64,000 nucleotides of DNA from JBBDWJ01 sp963824095 (GCA_963824095.1 CAWGNS010000009.1:558001-622000), one strand, 5' to 3'. Positions 15,893 through 24,955 are shown, counted from the first letter of the stretch. Made by a program: numbers and translations. The notes: generated by a model from the letters alone, not told the origin.

Positions 15893-18298
15893 TCACTCCG
15901 TCCGCAACGCCCTGGCCGGCTGAAGCGCGGCTGCCCGCCGCGCCGGCAGCCAACAGGCGAACAGCCCCACCGCCACCAGCAGCAGCGGCACCGCGACAAA
16001 AACTGCCGGGTCGGTGGGCGATACCCGAAACAACAGTGTCCCCAGCAGGCGCGTGGCGGCAAAGGCTCCCGCCATGCCCAGCGTGAGCCCCACGCCGAGC
16101 TGCAGCAGCCCTCGGCCCAGCACCAGCCTCAGGATATTGGCGGCGGTTGCCCCCAGGGCCATGCGCAGCGCGATCTCCTGGCGGCGGCGGCCGGTGGCCT
16201 GCGCCATCACGGCGTAGATGCCGACGGCGGCCATCAGCAGCGCGATCAGCGCAAATACGAAAAACAGGGTGCCGAACACGCGCAGATACCAGCGGGAGTG
16301 TTCCTGGCGCTGGTGCAGGGTGGCGACGTCGAACAGCGGCAGGTCCTGGTCGAGTTGCTGCACCTGGCGGCGCACATCCGAGGCAAGCGCGGCGGGATTG
16401 CCGGGGGTCCGCACCACTACTTGCAGGAAGGACGGGGCTTCCTGCCGGAACGGCACGAATAGCAGCGGCAGGGGGTTGAGTTCGTCGGCGTCCTGCACGA
16501 TGTCGCCGCACAGGCCGATGACGGTGATCCAAGGGCCGGGCTCGTCGTCGTCGTGAAAGCGGAAGCGTTTGCCCAGCGCCGGCTCGTGGGGCCAGAAGCG
16601 TTCGGCGAACTGCCGGCTGACCACCGCCGCTTCGTGGCCTTGGGTGCCGTCGCGCTGGTCGAAATCGCGGCCGGAGAGCAGCGGCAGGCCGATCAGCGAA
16701 AAATAGCCGGGCGACTGCACCACCGACGACGCCGAGGGCCGCTCGGCGGCAGTGGCCGGCGGTTCGCCTTCGATGTCGATGCGGCGGTCGCGCGACCCTT
16801 CGCCGGGTGGGTTTGAGACCAGGGCCGCGGCGCTCACGCCGGGCACGCTGCCCAGCGAGGCCAGCAATTTCTCTTCGAAGCGGACCTTGGCGTCGTCGGT
16901 ATCGTAGCGCCCGGGGAGCAGGAAATCCGCGACTAAAATGCGGTCGGACGGAACAAAGGCGTTGAGCGACTGGTGTTCGAGAAAGCCGCGGATGAACAGC
17001 CCGGCGGCGGCCAGCAGCACCACCGCCAAGGTGAACTGCACTACGACGAGCGCCGCCGAAAGCCTGCCGCCGCGAACGCCCGAGCCGCTGCGCCCACCAT
17101 CTTTCAAAGCGCGGTTGAGGTCGACCCGCGAGGATTGCAAGGCGGGCGCCAGGCCGAATAGCAGACCGCTGCCGATAGCTACCGCCGCGAAGTAGCCGAA
17201 CACCACGTAATTCATCGAGAAGTCGATCCAGTAGGGCTTGCCGACGTTCGCCACCGCCTGATCGAAGGCACGCGCGCCCAACACGGCCAGCGCCAAGCCG
17301 AGCACACCGCCCGCCACGCTGAGCACGACGCTTTCGGTCAGCAACTGGCGGATGATCCGCCAGCGCGAGGCGCCCAGCGCGGCGCGAACCGACACTTCCC
17401 GGCGGCGGTCGAGCGCGCGGCCCAGCATCATGTTGGCGACGTTGGCGCAGGCGATCAGCAGCACCAGTCCCACCGCCGCCATCATCAGCGTGAACACCAG
17501 TTGGATCTTGCCGCCATTGAAGCGCTCCTGGAAGGTCTTGAGGTCGATACCGATGCCCTTGTTGGTTTCGGGGAATTCGGTTTCCAGGCGGCTGGCGATG
17601 ACGCCAAGATCGGCTGCGGCGGCCGTGGTGGTGGTGCCGGGATTGAGAACGCCGATCAGCATGAGCGATCGTTGATCACGCTTTTCGAGCTTTTCGGTGG
17701 GTACCAGCGGCATCCAGAGATCTTCCTGGTTGGGAAAGCGAAAACCTTCGGGCATCACGCCGATCAAGGTGGCGGGTTGTTCGTTGACGCGCACCGAGCG
17801 GCCCACGACGTCGGGCGACGAGGCGTAGCGGTCGCGCCAGATGCGGTGGCCGATCAGCACTACGGGCGCGGCGCCGGGCTGGTCGTCTCCGGAGCGGAAG
17901 CCGCGGCCCAGAACCGGCTGGGTGTGCAGCATGTCAAGCATCCCCGCCGAGACGCGGCCCATGCGATAGCGTTCGGGCGGAGTGTCGTGCTCGCTCAGCA
18001 CCGCGCCTTCGCCGGCGAAGGCTTCGAGGCGCTCGAACGAAGTGGAGCCCGCCCGGTAGTCGCGAAAATCGGGATACGACACCGGAGGCTGGTCGTTCGC
18101 ATCGTTGAGCCGCTGGTTACGCACTGTCACCAACCGCTCGCCGCCGGGGAACGGCAGCGGCTTGAACAACACGGCGTTCACCAGCGTGAACACGGTTGTA
18201 TTGGCGCCGATGCCCAGCGCCAGGGTGACGACGATGGCGGCCGAGAACCAGCGCTGGGCCCACAGCAGACGAAGTGCGAAGCGAAGATCGCGCAGCAT
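15893..18298 (-). CDS. ABC-type permease, acidobacterial duplicated orphan permease (ADOP) family
   Basis: 801-residue inner-membrane protein from the start MLRDLRFALRLLWAQRWFSA. Architecture is that of the acidobacterial orphan permeases: a first MacB-like periplasmic domain after TM1 (SAAIVVTLALGIGANTTVF), a central FtsX core with three helices (about 275-410), a second duplicated MacB-like periplasmic domain, and a C-terminal FtsX core ending LPARRAAALQPARALRTE. No ATPase gene is adjacent, as usual for this family. Inferred role: efflux or envelope transport with an ATPase encoded elsewhere. The frame extends upstream to 18580 but the added residues are repeat-like and low in coding quality. 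Strong evidence for Acidobacteriota. A relic of a second copy lies at 38567-38740. Confidence 0.92.
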   Translation of the reverse strand: MLRDLRFALRLLWAQRWFSAAIVVTLALGIGANTTVFTLVNAVLFKPLPFPGGERLVTVRNQRLNDANDQPPVSYPDFRDYRAGSTSFERLEAFAGEGAVLSEHDTPPERYRMGRVSAGMLDMLHTQPVLGRGFRSGDDQPGAAPVVLIGHRIWRDRYASSPDVVGRSVRVNEQPATLIGVMPEGFRFPNQEDLWMPLVPTEKLEKRDQRSLMLIGVLNPGTTTTAAAADLGVIASRLETEFPETNKGIGIDLKTFQERFNGGKIQLVFTLMMAAVGLVLLIACANVANMMLGRALDRRREVSVRAALGASRWRIIRQLLTESVVLSVAGGVLGLALAVLGARAFDQAVANVGKPYWIDFSMNYVVFGYFAAVAIGSGLLFGLAPALQSSRVDLNRALKDGGRSGSGVRGGRLSAALVVVQFTLAVVLLAAAGLFIRGFLEHQSLNAFVPSDRILVADFLLPGRYDTDDAKVRFEEKLLASLGSVPGVSAAALVSNPPGEGSRDRRIDIEGEPPATAAERPSASSVVQSPGYFSLIGLPLLSGRDFDQRDGTQGHEAAVVSRQFAERFWPHEPALGKRFRFHDDDEPGPWITVIGLCGDIVQDADELNPLPLLFVPFRQEAPSFLQVVVRTPGNPAALASDVRRQVQQLDQDLPLFDVATLHQRQEHSRWYLRVFGTLFFVFALIALLMAAVGIYAVMAQATGRRRQEIALRMALGATAANILRLVLGRGLLQLGVGLTLGMAGAFAATRLLGTLLFRVSPTDPAVFVAVPLLLVAVGLFACWLPARRAAALQPARALRTE

Positions 18299-18548
18299 GA
18301 TACGGGTGATACGACTGGGCGGGGTGGGTTGTTCACTGGTTTTTTTGGACGAGTGTGGATAGGTGGGCGCGGCGTTCCGGTGGGTTTCGGAGGCATCTCG
18401 GCGGCTTGGCACGTTTGTGGGTCGATCTTTGTAGCGGGGCTGGGCTAGACTGGTTCGTTTGCGGGCGGAGGAACGTCGGCGTTTACGCCGACGCGGCCAG
18501 CCGGAGGCCCGCGCCACCTTTACAGCGACGACAGCGCAACTACCTCTG

Positions 18549-19545
18549 ATGCCGACAACCAAGCCCATGCCGACAACCAAACCAAAAATCGTAATTCCCG
18601 ATGACGCGCCGCCCGTGATGGGGCCCAGCCAGGCTTATCAGAATCTGCTCTCGCGAGCCGATGTCGCTTACTTCGATTCGCTGCCGGCCGATCGCGCCGA
18701 GCTGCTCGAACGCATCGGCGAGGCCGAGCTGATCATCAACATCCGCTCGTCGGTGGCTTTCCCCGACGAGATTCTGGCGGCCTGTCCGAAATTGAAGCTA
18801 CTGTCGATCTGGGGCACCGGGACCGATCACGTCGATCTACCGGCGGCGGCGCGGCGCGGCGTGACCGTCACCAACACGCCGGGGGTTTCGGCCTACGCCA
18901 TGGCCGAGCACGCCCTGACGTTGATGCTAGCGGTGGCGCGCAACATCCCGGCAACCGACGCCGCCACCAAGAACGGCGAGTGGCCGCGCGGCTTCATGAC
19001 GCAGCTCTACGGCAAGACGCTCGGCGTCATCGGGCTGGGCGCGATCGGCCGTCAGACCGCGCGCATCGCCCGCGGCATCGGCATGAAGGTCGTTGCCTGG
19101 ACGATGCACCCCTCCGAGCAACTGGCCCGCGAGCTGGGCGTCACGTTGGTGGAATTGGACCAGTTGTACCGTGTAAGCGACGTGGTGAGCCTGCACTTGC
19201 GGCTTTCGCCGGACACGGTGGGATTCGTGGGCGCGCGCGAGTTTGGGCTAATGAAGCCGACGGCGATCTTCGTCAATACGGCACGCGGGCGCGATCACCG
19301 ACGAGCGGGCGCTGGTCGAGGCGCTGCAGCAGGGAAGGCTGGCCGGGGCGGGTCTGGATGTGTTTGAGGCCGAGCCGCTGCCCCCCGATCACCCGGTGTT
19401 ACGGCTGCCGAACGTGGTCGTCACGCCGCACTCGGGCGGCGTGACCAGCGAGGCTCTCGAAGCGGGTTTGCAGCTTTCGATCGACAACGTGTTTGCATTT
19501 TTGGAAGGCGCGCCTCAGAACGTGGTCGTTGGTCCGGCGCTCTAG
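18549..19545 (+). pseudogene. D-2-hydroxyacid dehydrogenase, frameshifted near the C-terminus
   Basis: NAD(P)-dependent D-isomer 2-hydroxyacid dehydrogenase family. The first frame gives the N-terminal catalytic lid, the nucleotide-binding motif GVIGLGAIGRQTARI and the substrate Arg in SLHLRLSPDT, then FVNTARG. Near 19284-19292 (CGCGGGCGCG) one extra base, or two missing, moves the frame; the rest (AITDERALVEALQQGRLAGA, then LDVFEAEPLPPDHP with the Glu and TPHSGG with the His) continues to TAG 19543-19545. All catalytic residues survive across the two frames, so this may be a very recent mutation, an assembly error, or slippage on a GC-rich run. The start region is duplicated (MPTTKPMPTTKP), with ATG at 18549 or 18567. 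Family repeat B precedes it. Confidence 0.85.
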
Positions 19546-19559
19546 CAAGCGGCGATCGT

Positions 19560-20699
19560 TTAGGAGCCGGCGCGGGCGGGCTTGGTTTCGGTCCAGAAAT
19601 GGCGGCTTGACAGGAAGAAGAAGGACACCGCCGCCAACGCCGCCGCCATGAACGCGACGAAGGTGCGTAGGGGCGACGTCAGGGGTTTCAGCAGCGAGCG
19701 GTCGGGGACCCAGGAGTCGATCGCGGCCAGTCCATAGCCGAGGGCCTGCAAACCGAGCGCGAGCTTGCCCCACGGCTCCGGGAGCCAGAAACTGGTCACC
19801 GCCAATGCCAGCAGGGCGAAAGGCAGCAACAGCCGCCCCAGCTTGTGCGAGAGGAAGTGAATCCACATGCGGTTTGAGGGCCCCAGCAGCTTGGGGTATT
19901 GCCCGATCACCTGGTAGACGCCGGCCAGGGTGCGCACCTTGCGGCGAAACTCGGTCTTGAGCGACATCGGAACGTCGAAGGCCTTGGCGTCCTCGTCGAG
20001 CACCACACGGTAGCCGCGAAAGAACGCCGCCAGCGGCAGATACACGTCGTCGAGCAGCGTGTCTTCAGGCAACTCCACGGCCAGCTCGCGGCGCATCGCA
20101 TAGATGCAGCCGGTGGCGCCGAGGACCGAATCGAGTCGGCTGAGGCGCCGGCGGATCCACTTCTCGTATTGCCAGTAGAGGCCGACGTTGGATTCCTCGC
20201 GGGTGGCGCCGTCGCGAATGAACAACTCGCCGCTGGCTACTCCCACGGCCGGGTCGCCGAAGCAGGCCACCAACTCGCGCAACGCCGCCGGGTCGAGTTG
20301 CTGGCGCACGTCGGTGAAGAACAGGATCTCGCCGCGGGCCCGCCGTAGCCCCGCGTTGAGCGCAGCCGCCTTGCCGCCGCGCGAGACCGCGATGAGCTGA
20401 ATCCCTTGCGAGGCGAATTCCCCAACGATGGCCTCGGTCCGGTCGGTCGAACCGTCGGAGATCACCAGGACCTCGAGCTGGCCGTCCGGATAGTCGAGCT
20501 TTAGGATCGACTCGAGTTTGGAGCGCAGCCAGCGCTCGCCGTTGCGCACCGGTAACAGGAGAGAAACCGAGCGAGGGGAAAACGATTTCGAGACGGGCGC
20601 GCCCGCGCGGACGCGAGCCAGCAACGCCAACAGCAGCGGATATCCCGCCAGCACATACAGCAGGAAAACCGCGGCCAGCACAAACACCAAGCTTGCCAT
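19560..20699 (-). CDS. Glycosyltransferase family 2, membrane-bound, processive type
   Basis: About 379 residues. An N-terminal helix (LVFVLAAVFLLYVLAGYPLLLALLA), then a GT-A domain: LLLPVRNGERWLRSKLESIL, VISDGSTDRTEAIV, FFTDVRQ (DxD position), and ATGCIYAMRR followed by TLLDDVYLP and the FRRKVRTLAG that matches the QxxRW region. Two or three helices close the protein (about 270-370). Similar to cellulose/hyaluronan/N-acetylglucosaminyl synthases; likely builds or transfers to an exopolysaccharide from a nucleotide sugar. Ends 15 bp from the convergent dehydrogenase. M at 20699 chosen because it directly precedes the hydrophobic helix. Confidence 0.88.
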   Translation of the reverse strand: MASLVFVLAAVFLLYVLAGYPLLLALLARVRAGAPVSKSFSPRSVSLLLPVRNGERWLRSKLESILKLDYPDGQLEVLVISDGSTDRTEAIVGEFASQGIQLIAVSRGGKAAALNAGLRRARGEILFFTDVRQQLDPAALRELVACFGDPAVGVASGELFIRDGATREESNVGLYWQYEKWIRRRLSRLDSVLGATGCIYAMRRELAVELPEDTLLDDVYLPLAAFFRGYRVVLDEDAKAFDVPMSLKTEFRRKVRTLAGVYQVIGQYPKLLGPSNRMWIHFLSHKLGRLLLPFALLALAVTSFWLPEPWGKLALGLQALGYGLAAIDSWVPDRSLLKPLTSPLRTFVAFMAAALAAVSFFFLSSRHFWTETKPARAGS

Positions 20700-20914
20700 C
20701 AGAGTCAGCCCTTTAGTGTACCCACCGGCCCGCAACCGCGAAGCCCCTCCCCCCTCTGCGCGCTCCACAACTCGAACGCGCTGGCCGGGCTGCCTGCTCT
20801 ACCAACGCCGCCGCGGGCGCGTGATAGGATATCCGCTGTAGACCGCATCCGGGCGACGGGCCCTGATCTCCTCACTGGGTTTCCCTTCGGCTTGATCGAT
20901 CCACTCGGCACCGC

Positions 20915-22162
20915 ATGAAAAGGCTTTTGTTTTGGATTGTTGGTTTGGGCCTGGCGTTTCTGGCCGCCGCCGTTTTCTGCGAAGTCGCCCTGCGCCTGAT
21001 GCACGTCCATCTGGAGGGCTCGACCTACACCCTCGACCACGAGACCGGCTGGGCCTTGCGCGCCGGCGCGACCGCCTGGAATACCGGCGAAGGCGTGGCC
21101 TGGACGCGCATCAACTCTTTCGGTTTTCGCGACCGCGAGCGGACCCTCGAAAAGCCCGCCGGCGTGTTCCGCATCGCCGTGCTGGGCGATTCCTTCACCG
21201 AAGCCCGCGGCGTCGATATGGATAAGACCTTCACGGCGCTGGCGGAAAACTACCTGCGCTCCTGCCCGGGGTTCAAGGGCGGGGTCGAGGTCCTCAACTT
21301 CGGCGTCTCCGGCTATGGCACTGGCCAGGAATTGCTGGAGTTGGAGAAGAAGGTCTGGCAGTTCGACCCCGACCTGATTCTGCTGCAGTTTTTCGCCGGC
21401 AACGATCTATTCAACAACTACCGCAAGCTGAACGTGTCAGACCCGGCGATCACGCCCTATTTCCTGCTCGACGGCGAGGGGCTGCGGCTCGACGACTCGT
21501 TTCGCAAGCTGCCTCAATATCAGCCGTTGCGTTTCCACATGAAACGGGCGATGGCCACGATTCTCAATAGCTCGCGATTTCTGCTGCTGCTTTACCAGGC
21601 GCGCCTACACCTCGCCCAGCGCAGCCAGAACGAGGAGTTGGCCGCGCGTTCGGCCGCGCCCGGCGGACCGCCGCAGCGCTATCAATCGTTCTGGTATTCG
21701 GTGCCGCCCGAGCACGCCTGGATGAAAGAAGCCTGGGAAGTCACCGAACGCCTGCTGGTCCGCATGCACCGCGAGACAGCCGCGAAGAACCGAACCTTCT
21801 GGCTGCTGCTGATCCCGACGTCGGAACAGATCCTGCCCAGCGAGCAGGAACGCCGCGCCTTCACCGACCGCTACCACATCGAAGACATCGACTACGCCGA
21901 CAAACGCCTGCTGGCCTTGGGCGAGCGCGAAGGCTTCCACTGCGTCAACGCTACCGCCGAGTTGCGACACCTGGCTGAAAGCCGCCACGAATACCTGACC
22001 GGCTTCGCCAACACCAAGCTCGGCACCGGCCATTTCAACGAAGTGGGCCACGAAGCGCTGGCGCGGCTGCTCTCCAGAGACATCTGCACCTGGAAAACCG
22101 CCCCGCCGCCCGAGCAGAACCCGAGCCAGAGCACGCCCGAGAAACCCGCCTCCGTGCCCTGA
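20915..22162 (+). CDS. SGNH/GDSL-like hydrolase with N-terminal anchor
   Basis: 415 residues. An uncleaved-looking helix (LLFWIVGLGLAFLAAAVFC, 4-22) anchors a periplasmic SGNH hydrolase fold: block I AVLGDSFTEARG (S93), block II FGVSGYGTGQE (Gly), block III FFAGNDLFNNY (Asn), and block V GTGHFNEVGHEAL with the catalytic His near the C-terminus. Enzymes of this form are often O-acetyl esterases acting on cell-wall or exported polysaccharides, which would fit the glycosyltransferase on the other side of the intergenic region. Pro-rich tail after residue 390. Normal length for the anchored subgroup. Confidence 0.85.
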   Translation: MKRLLFWIVGLGLAFLAAAVFCEVALRLMHVHLEGSTYTLDHETGWALRAGATAWNTGEGVAWTRINSFGFRDRERTLEKPAGVFRIAVLGDSFTEARGVDMDKTFTALAENYLRSCPGFKGGVEVLNFGVSGYGTGQELLELEKKVWQFDPDLILLQFFAGNDLFNNYRKLNVSDPAITPYFLLDGEGLRLDDSFRKLPQYQPLRFHMKRAMATILNSSRFLLLLYQARLHLAQRSQNEELAARSAAPGGPPQRYQSFWYSVPPEHAWMKEAWEVTERLLVRMHRETAAKNRTFWLLLIPTSEQILPSEQERRAFTDRYHIEDIDYADKRLLALGEREGFHCVNATAELRHLAESRHEYLTGFANTKLGTGHFNEVGHEALARLLSRDICTWKTAPPPEQNPSQSTPEKPASVP

Positions 22163-22506
22163 AAAGGCTTTCGTAGCCTGAAGAGAACGCCGCGTCCGAG
22201 GAGAAATCAGAGCCGCACCCGGTGCGGGCCGCTTGGGGTAGAGACAGGCGCTCGCGTCTATCTCTACCTAGGGAGCGCCTCTATCGACCACGGGCCGTGG
22301 CGCGAGCCTCCGGCCGGCAGCGTCCGCCTGCGGCGGACGTGCTCACCCTGTCGCCGGTCCAGAACAGGGGCCCCAGCCAGCTCCCATCAAAACGCATAAG
22401 ACTTTCCCTCTTCGGACCGATATGGGATCACGGGGAGGGTGGCTTGCCCAACGCGCGCGGGCCGGCGATAAGACGCGGGCCGGCGATAAGACAAGGGAGC
22501 CGGGAG
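22163..22506. repeat. Gene-free stretch with repeats of families D and B and a 17-bp tandem repeat
   Basis: Holds a short family D palindrome (about 22238-22268), one family B arm (22293-22340), and just before the response regulator two direct copies of CGGGCCGGCGATAAGAC (about 22458-22495). The tandem copies lie in the expected promoter region and could be operators. Confidence 0.6.
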
Positions 22507-23247
22507 ATGGAGAGGACCAAGATTCTGATTGTCGACGACGAGCAGGACGTCGTCCAGGCCTTGCAGTTCCGCTTAGAAACTGCTGGTTATGAGACCTTTA
22601 CAGCCCTTGATGGCCTGCAGGCCCTGGAGTTGCTGGGCCAACGCAAGATCGACCTGGTTCTGTCGGATTTCATGATGCCCGAGGTGAACGGCCTCGAACT
22701 AACCCGGCGCGTCCGGGAGAACCCCGCTTGGTCGAAGATCAAGGTTGTGCTGTTCTCGTGCAACGCCGAGCCCGAGTTCCACAAGCGCGCCATCGAGCTG
22801 GGCGCGGTCGACTACCTGCCCAAGATGACCGGGGCGGGCTCGATCGTGGTGCGCGTTTACGAACTGCTGGCCCCGGGGCAGAAGGAGCCGGGCGAGCCAG
22901 GGGCGCCGATCCCCGACGAAACCCCCGAGCAGCGTACGATGGCGCAACAGATGCGCACCATTTCGGAAGGCATCGTGGATTTCATCCACCTGGTGCGCAT
23001 GAGCGACGAGCTTTCCAGCTCCGGCGATTACGCCCTGCGGTCGGCCGAAAGCCTGGCCGAAGACCTGCACCGCCTGGCATGCTCGGTGGATGCCAGCATG
23101 CTGCCGATGATGAAAGCCGGAGCGAGACAGTTGGTTGCCGCGGAACGCAACTCGGTGGCAACGCCTGCTGGCTCGGCGGAACGCGGCACGGCGCACTCGG
23201 CCCAGGGCAGCACGGCGACAGACACGCACTCCGAGCCGCGGGCGTAA
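22507..23247 (+). CDS. Response regulator, receiver domain with unknown output
   Basis: 246 residues. A complete receiver domain (about 4-123): acidic pair D10/D11 in LIVDDEQD, phosphoacceptor D54 in VLSDFMMPE, S84 replacing the usual Thr in VVLFSC, and K106 in YLPKM. The C-terminal 120 residues are helical, lack a DNA-binding or enzymatic domain that I recognise, and end in a Ser/Ala/Thr-rich tail. No histidine kinase is adjacent. The ATG has GGGAG four bases upstream. Likely signals by protein-protein contact. Confidence 0.88.
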   Translation: MERTKILIVDDEQDVVQALQFRLETAGYETFTALDGLQALELLGQRKIDLVLSDFMMPEVNGLELTRRVRENPAWSKIKVVLFSCNAEPEFHKRAIELGAVDYLPKMTGAGSIVVRVYELLAPGQKEPGEPGAPIPDETPEQRTMAQQMRTISEGIVDFIHLVRMSDELSSSGDYALRSAESLAEDLHRLACSVDASMLPMMKAGARQLVAAERNSVATPAGSAERGTAHSAQGSTATDTHSEPRA

Positions 23248-23680
23248 GCCCGCGCTGAGCAATCGTGCGTCGGCACCAAACCAGAACAAATCGTTTCACT
23301 ACCGGGCCAACCAACGCGGGCTCAGCCTGCGGCTCTGAGTGCGCTCCCGTGGCTGACCGGGAAGGGCCTCATTCCACCGCGGCCACCGCATTGAGGCCAG
23401 ACTTGCCGAGGGTTTTGCCAGACCACCAGACAAGCCCACTCCGACCTCGCAGAAGCAAGACTGGGCACCCGTGGCGTGAACCTCCAGGTTTGCCGCGTCC
23501 CGATTTGTCGGGACGTAGGGCCCCGACCTCAAAAAACAACCTTGCAAAGGAAAAGCCCAACACGACGACCCGCCCCTTCCAGGGCGGAATGCAAGGTGCC
23601 GCGTTGTCCCACGGCTGAAGCCGCGGGCTATTGGATGGGATCGCCTCTTCGGGGCTGACAGAGCGGCACCGGCTCCCCTG
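23228..23680. repeat. Cluster of REP-like repeats (families E, F and C)
   Basis: Contains family E (GAGCCGCGGGCGTAAGCCCGCG at about 23237 and its inverse near 23310-23337), family F (AGGTTTGCCGCGTCCCGATT... 23487-23524; a second copy with compensated stem at 56210-56247), and family C (23560-23660). No gene between 23248 and 23703. Confidence 0.7.
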
Positions 23681-23703
23681 CGACGATTCCGTCCCCCGCG
23701 CGT

Positions 23704-24354
23704 TCACTCCTCCAACAACCACCGGTGCGCGGCCATCCAACGGCCGACCCGCGGGGGCAGGGAATCCTCCGCCGCCAGCCGCCGCAGATCGCTCGCTGTA
23801 TCCACGTCGTACCATGGCGGCAGGTGATGCACACGCAAACCCAGCGCAGCCAGGCTCTCTTCCGTTCGTTGTAGCGTGTCGGCCGACGACCACGGGACGC
23901 CGGCGAACATCGCTGGATGCGGTTCGCGGCAGCCGATCGCGTAGTAGCCGCCGTCCTCGGAAGGCCCGACCACAACGTCGGAATGCTCGAGCGCCTCCAG
24001 ACCCTGTTCGACGTAGGAGAGCGGCAGGGTCGGGCTGTCGCTGCCTACGATGAGCGACCGCGAATGCCCGCGCTCGCGCAGGTCCGCAAAGCATTGGTAC
24101 ATCCGCGCGCCCAGATCGGAGCCCACCTGCAGCGCCAACTGCGCCGGTGCCGCCGGCGGTTCAAACTCCTCCCAAGCCCGGTCCGAGTAACAGTAGAGGC
24201 TCGCCTCTCCTACCTGGAGCAGCTTCTCCCACGTGTCGCAGACGCAAGCCAGGTGGAACTCAGCGGCCTCGTTGCCGCTCAGCAGCGGCATCAGGCGGGT
24301 CTTTACGCGGCCCGCCAAGGGCGCTTTTGTAAACAAAACAAGGGCGTTAGGCAT
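23704..24354 (-). CDS. TIGR04282-type glycosyltransferase (DUF2064/CofC-like)
   Basis: 216-residue cytosolic protein of the nucleotidyl/glycosyltransferase family typed by TIGR04282. Starts MPNALVLFTKAPLAGRVKTR with the conserved K-P..G..KTRL substrate loop, then LGARMYQCFADL, IVGSDSPTLP and the motif DVVVGPSEDGGYYAIG, ending in WYDVDTASDL. In other genomes such genes sit with glycosyltransferase or polyprenyl-sugar loci; here it is alone. Substrate unknown. Unit 1 of the small tandem units begins 15 bp upstream on the other strand, so the two may share a control region. Confidence 0.88.
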   Translation of the reverse strand: MPNALVLFTKAPLAGRVKTRLMPLLSGNEAAEFHLACVCDTWEKLLQVGEASLYCYSDRAWEEFEPPAAPAQLALQVGSDLGARMYQCFADLRERGHSRSLIVGSDSPTLPLSYVEQGLEALEHSDVVVGPSEDGGYYAIGCREPHPAMFAGVPWSSADTLQRTEESLAALGLRVHHLPPWYDVDTASDLRRLAAEDSLPPRVGRWMAAHRWLLEE

Positions 24355-24368
24355 GAAAGCAGGGGCCC

Positions 24369-24495
24369 GGCCCCCACCAAGAGGATGGCTGAAAAAACCC
24401 TGGCCAAAGGTGATGGTTCTAACACAACAGGCCGAAAAGGCGTGGTATCCTGGTTAAAGTTTGCTTGAAAGCGACCTGTCCCGGGTCGCTTTTTT
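24369..24495 (+). ncRNA. Candidate small RNA unit 1 of 3
   Basis: First of three related units (others 24598-24716 and 24956-25075). Shared order: a GGCCCCCA-like start, AAAAAAC-CCTGG, CTAACAC (24419-24425), exactly 15 bases, CGTGGTATCCT (24441-24451), TTGCTTGA, terminator hairpin, T-run. A 27-codon frame (ATG 24384, MAEKTLAKGDGSNTTGRKG..., TGA 24465) fills it, but the frame does not match that of unit 2, so I favour RNA- or DNA-level conservation over a peptide. Function unknown. Confidence 0.4.
24468..24495 (+). terminator. Intrinsic terminator of unit 1
   Basis: AGCGACC (24470-24476), 7-nt loop, GGTCGCT (24484-24490), then a run of T interrupted by one G (TTTTTTGTTT). Stem can extend by two A-T pairs. 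Confidence 0.75.
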
Positions 24496-24597
24496 GTTTC
24501 CCATCCTCATCCCTTTCCCCTCGGCCCCCAGGTTTGGAGATCCTGACCGAACGCGCAGGAAATACCGCGGGTCTGGAAAAGCGCCAGCCCTGCGCTA

Positions 24598-24716
24598 GGG
24601 GCCGGACGGGATGGCCAAAAAACCCTGGATAATAGTACTGTTCCTAACACTAAGGGCCGTTCTCCCGTGGTATCCTACGAGAACTGTTCTTTGACGACCC
24701 GCTCGGGTCGTCTTTG
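24598..24716 (+). ncRNA. Candidate small RNA unit 2 of 3
   Basis: Same order of blocks as unit 1: GGATGGCC, AAAAAACCCTGG, CTAACAC (24644-24650), 15 bases, CGTGGTATCCT (24666-24676), TCTTTGA, terminator. Here a 27-codon frame (ATG 24611, TGA 24692) would give a hydrophobic peptide beginning MAKKPWIIVLFLTLRAVLP, reminiscent in composition of small type I toxins; it is in a different frame from the unit 1 peptide relative to the shared blocks. GTTCT...AGAAC around CGTGGTATCCT can form a hairpin (24659-24684). Confidence 0.4.
24693..24716 (+). terminator. Intrinsic terminator of unit 2
   Basis: GACGACCC (24693-24700), tetraloop GCTC, GGGTCGTC (24705-24712), then TTTGTCGTTT, a weak T-tract. Confidence 0.65.
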
Positions 24717-24955
24717 TCGTTTCTGCCCTCGTTTTCCTTTTCCCAGCCTGTATTCAGCGCCCGTAGCGCAGGGCTGGCGTTTTTCCAGACCCGCGGCTTT
24801 CCCACCCCCGGCCGCCCCCATAACCGCCCTGGACGTCGTTGCCGTTCGCTCACCAGCCACCCATACTCCAACCCCGCCCGCCTCCAATATGCCCGCGTCC
24901 GTTCCGTCAATGCCGGAGAAGTTACATAACATCAGCCACTTACAGAATCTCGGCA

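Larger units (their letters stand above)
24565..24796. mobile_element. 232-bp element with 38-bp terminal inverted repeats enclosing unit 2
   Basis: Left arm 24565-24602 and right arm 24759-24796 are reverse complements at 36 of 38 positions (arms start CCGCGGGTCTGGAAAAGC). The interior is the second small unit with its terminator. No transposase. Could be a MITE that carries or captured the unit; I found no other copy of these arms in the window. Confidence 0.7.

Noticed and set aside
18299..18580. 94-codon N-terminal extension of the ADOP permease
   Set aside because: The family begins at MLRDLRFALR; the extension is basic and repeat-derived.
24419..24495. Sigma-54 promoter reading of the TGG...TTGC pattern in the small units
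   Set aside because: The spacing between GG and GC is too long for sigma-54.
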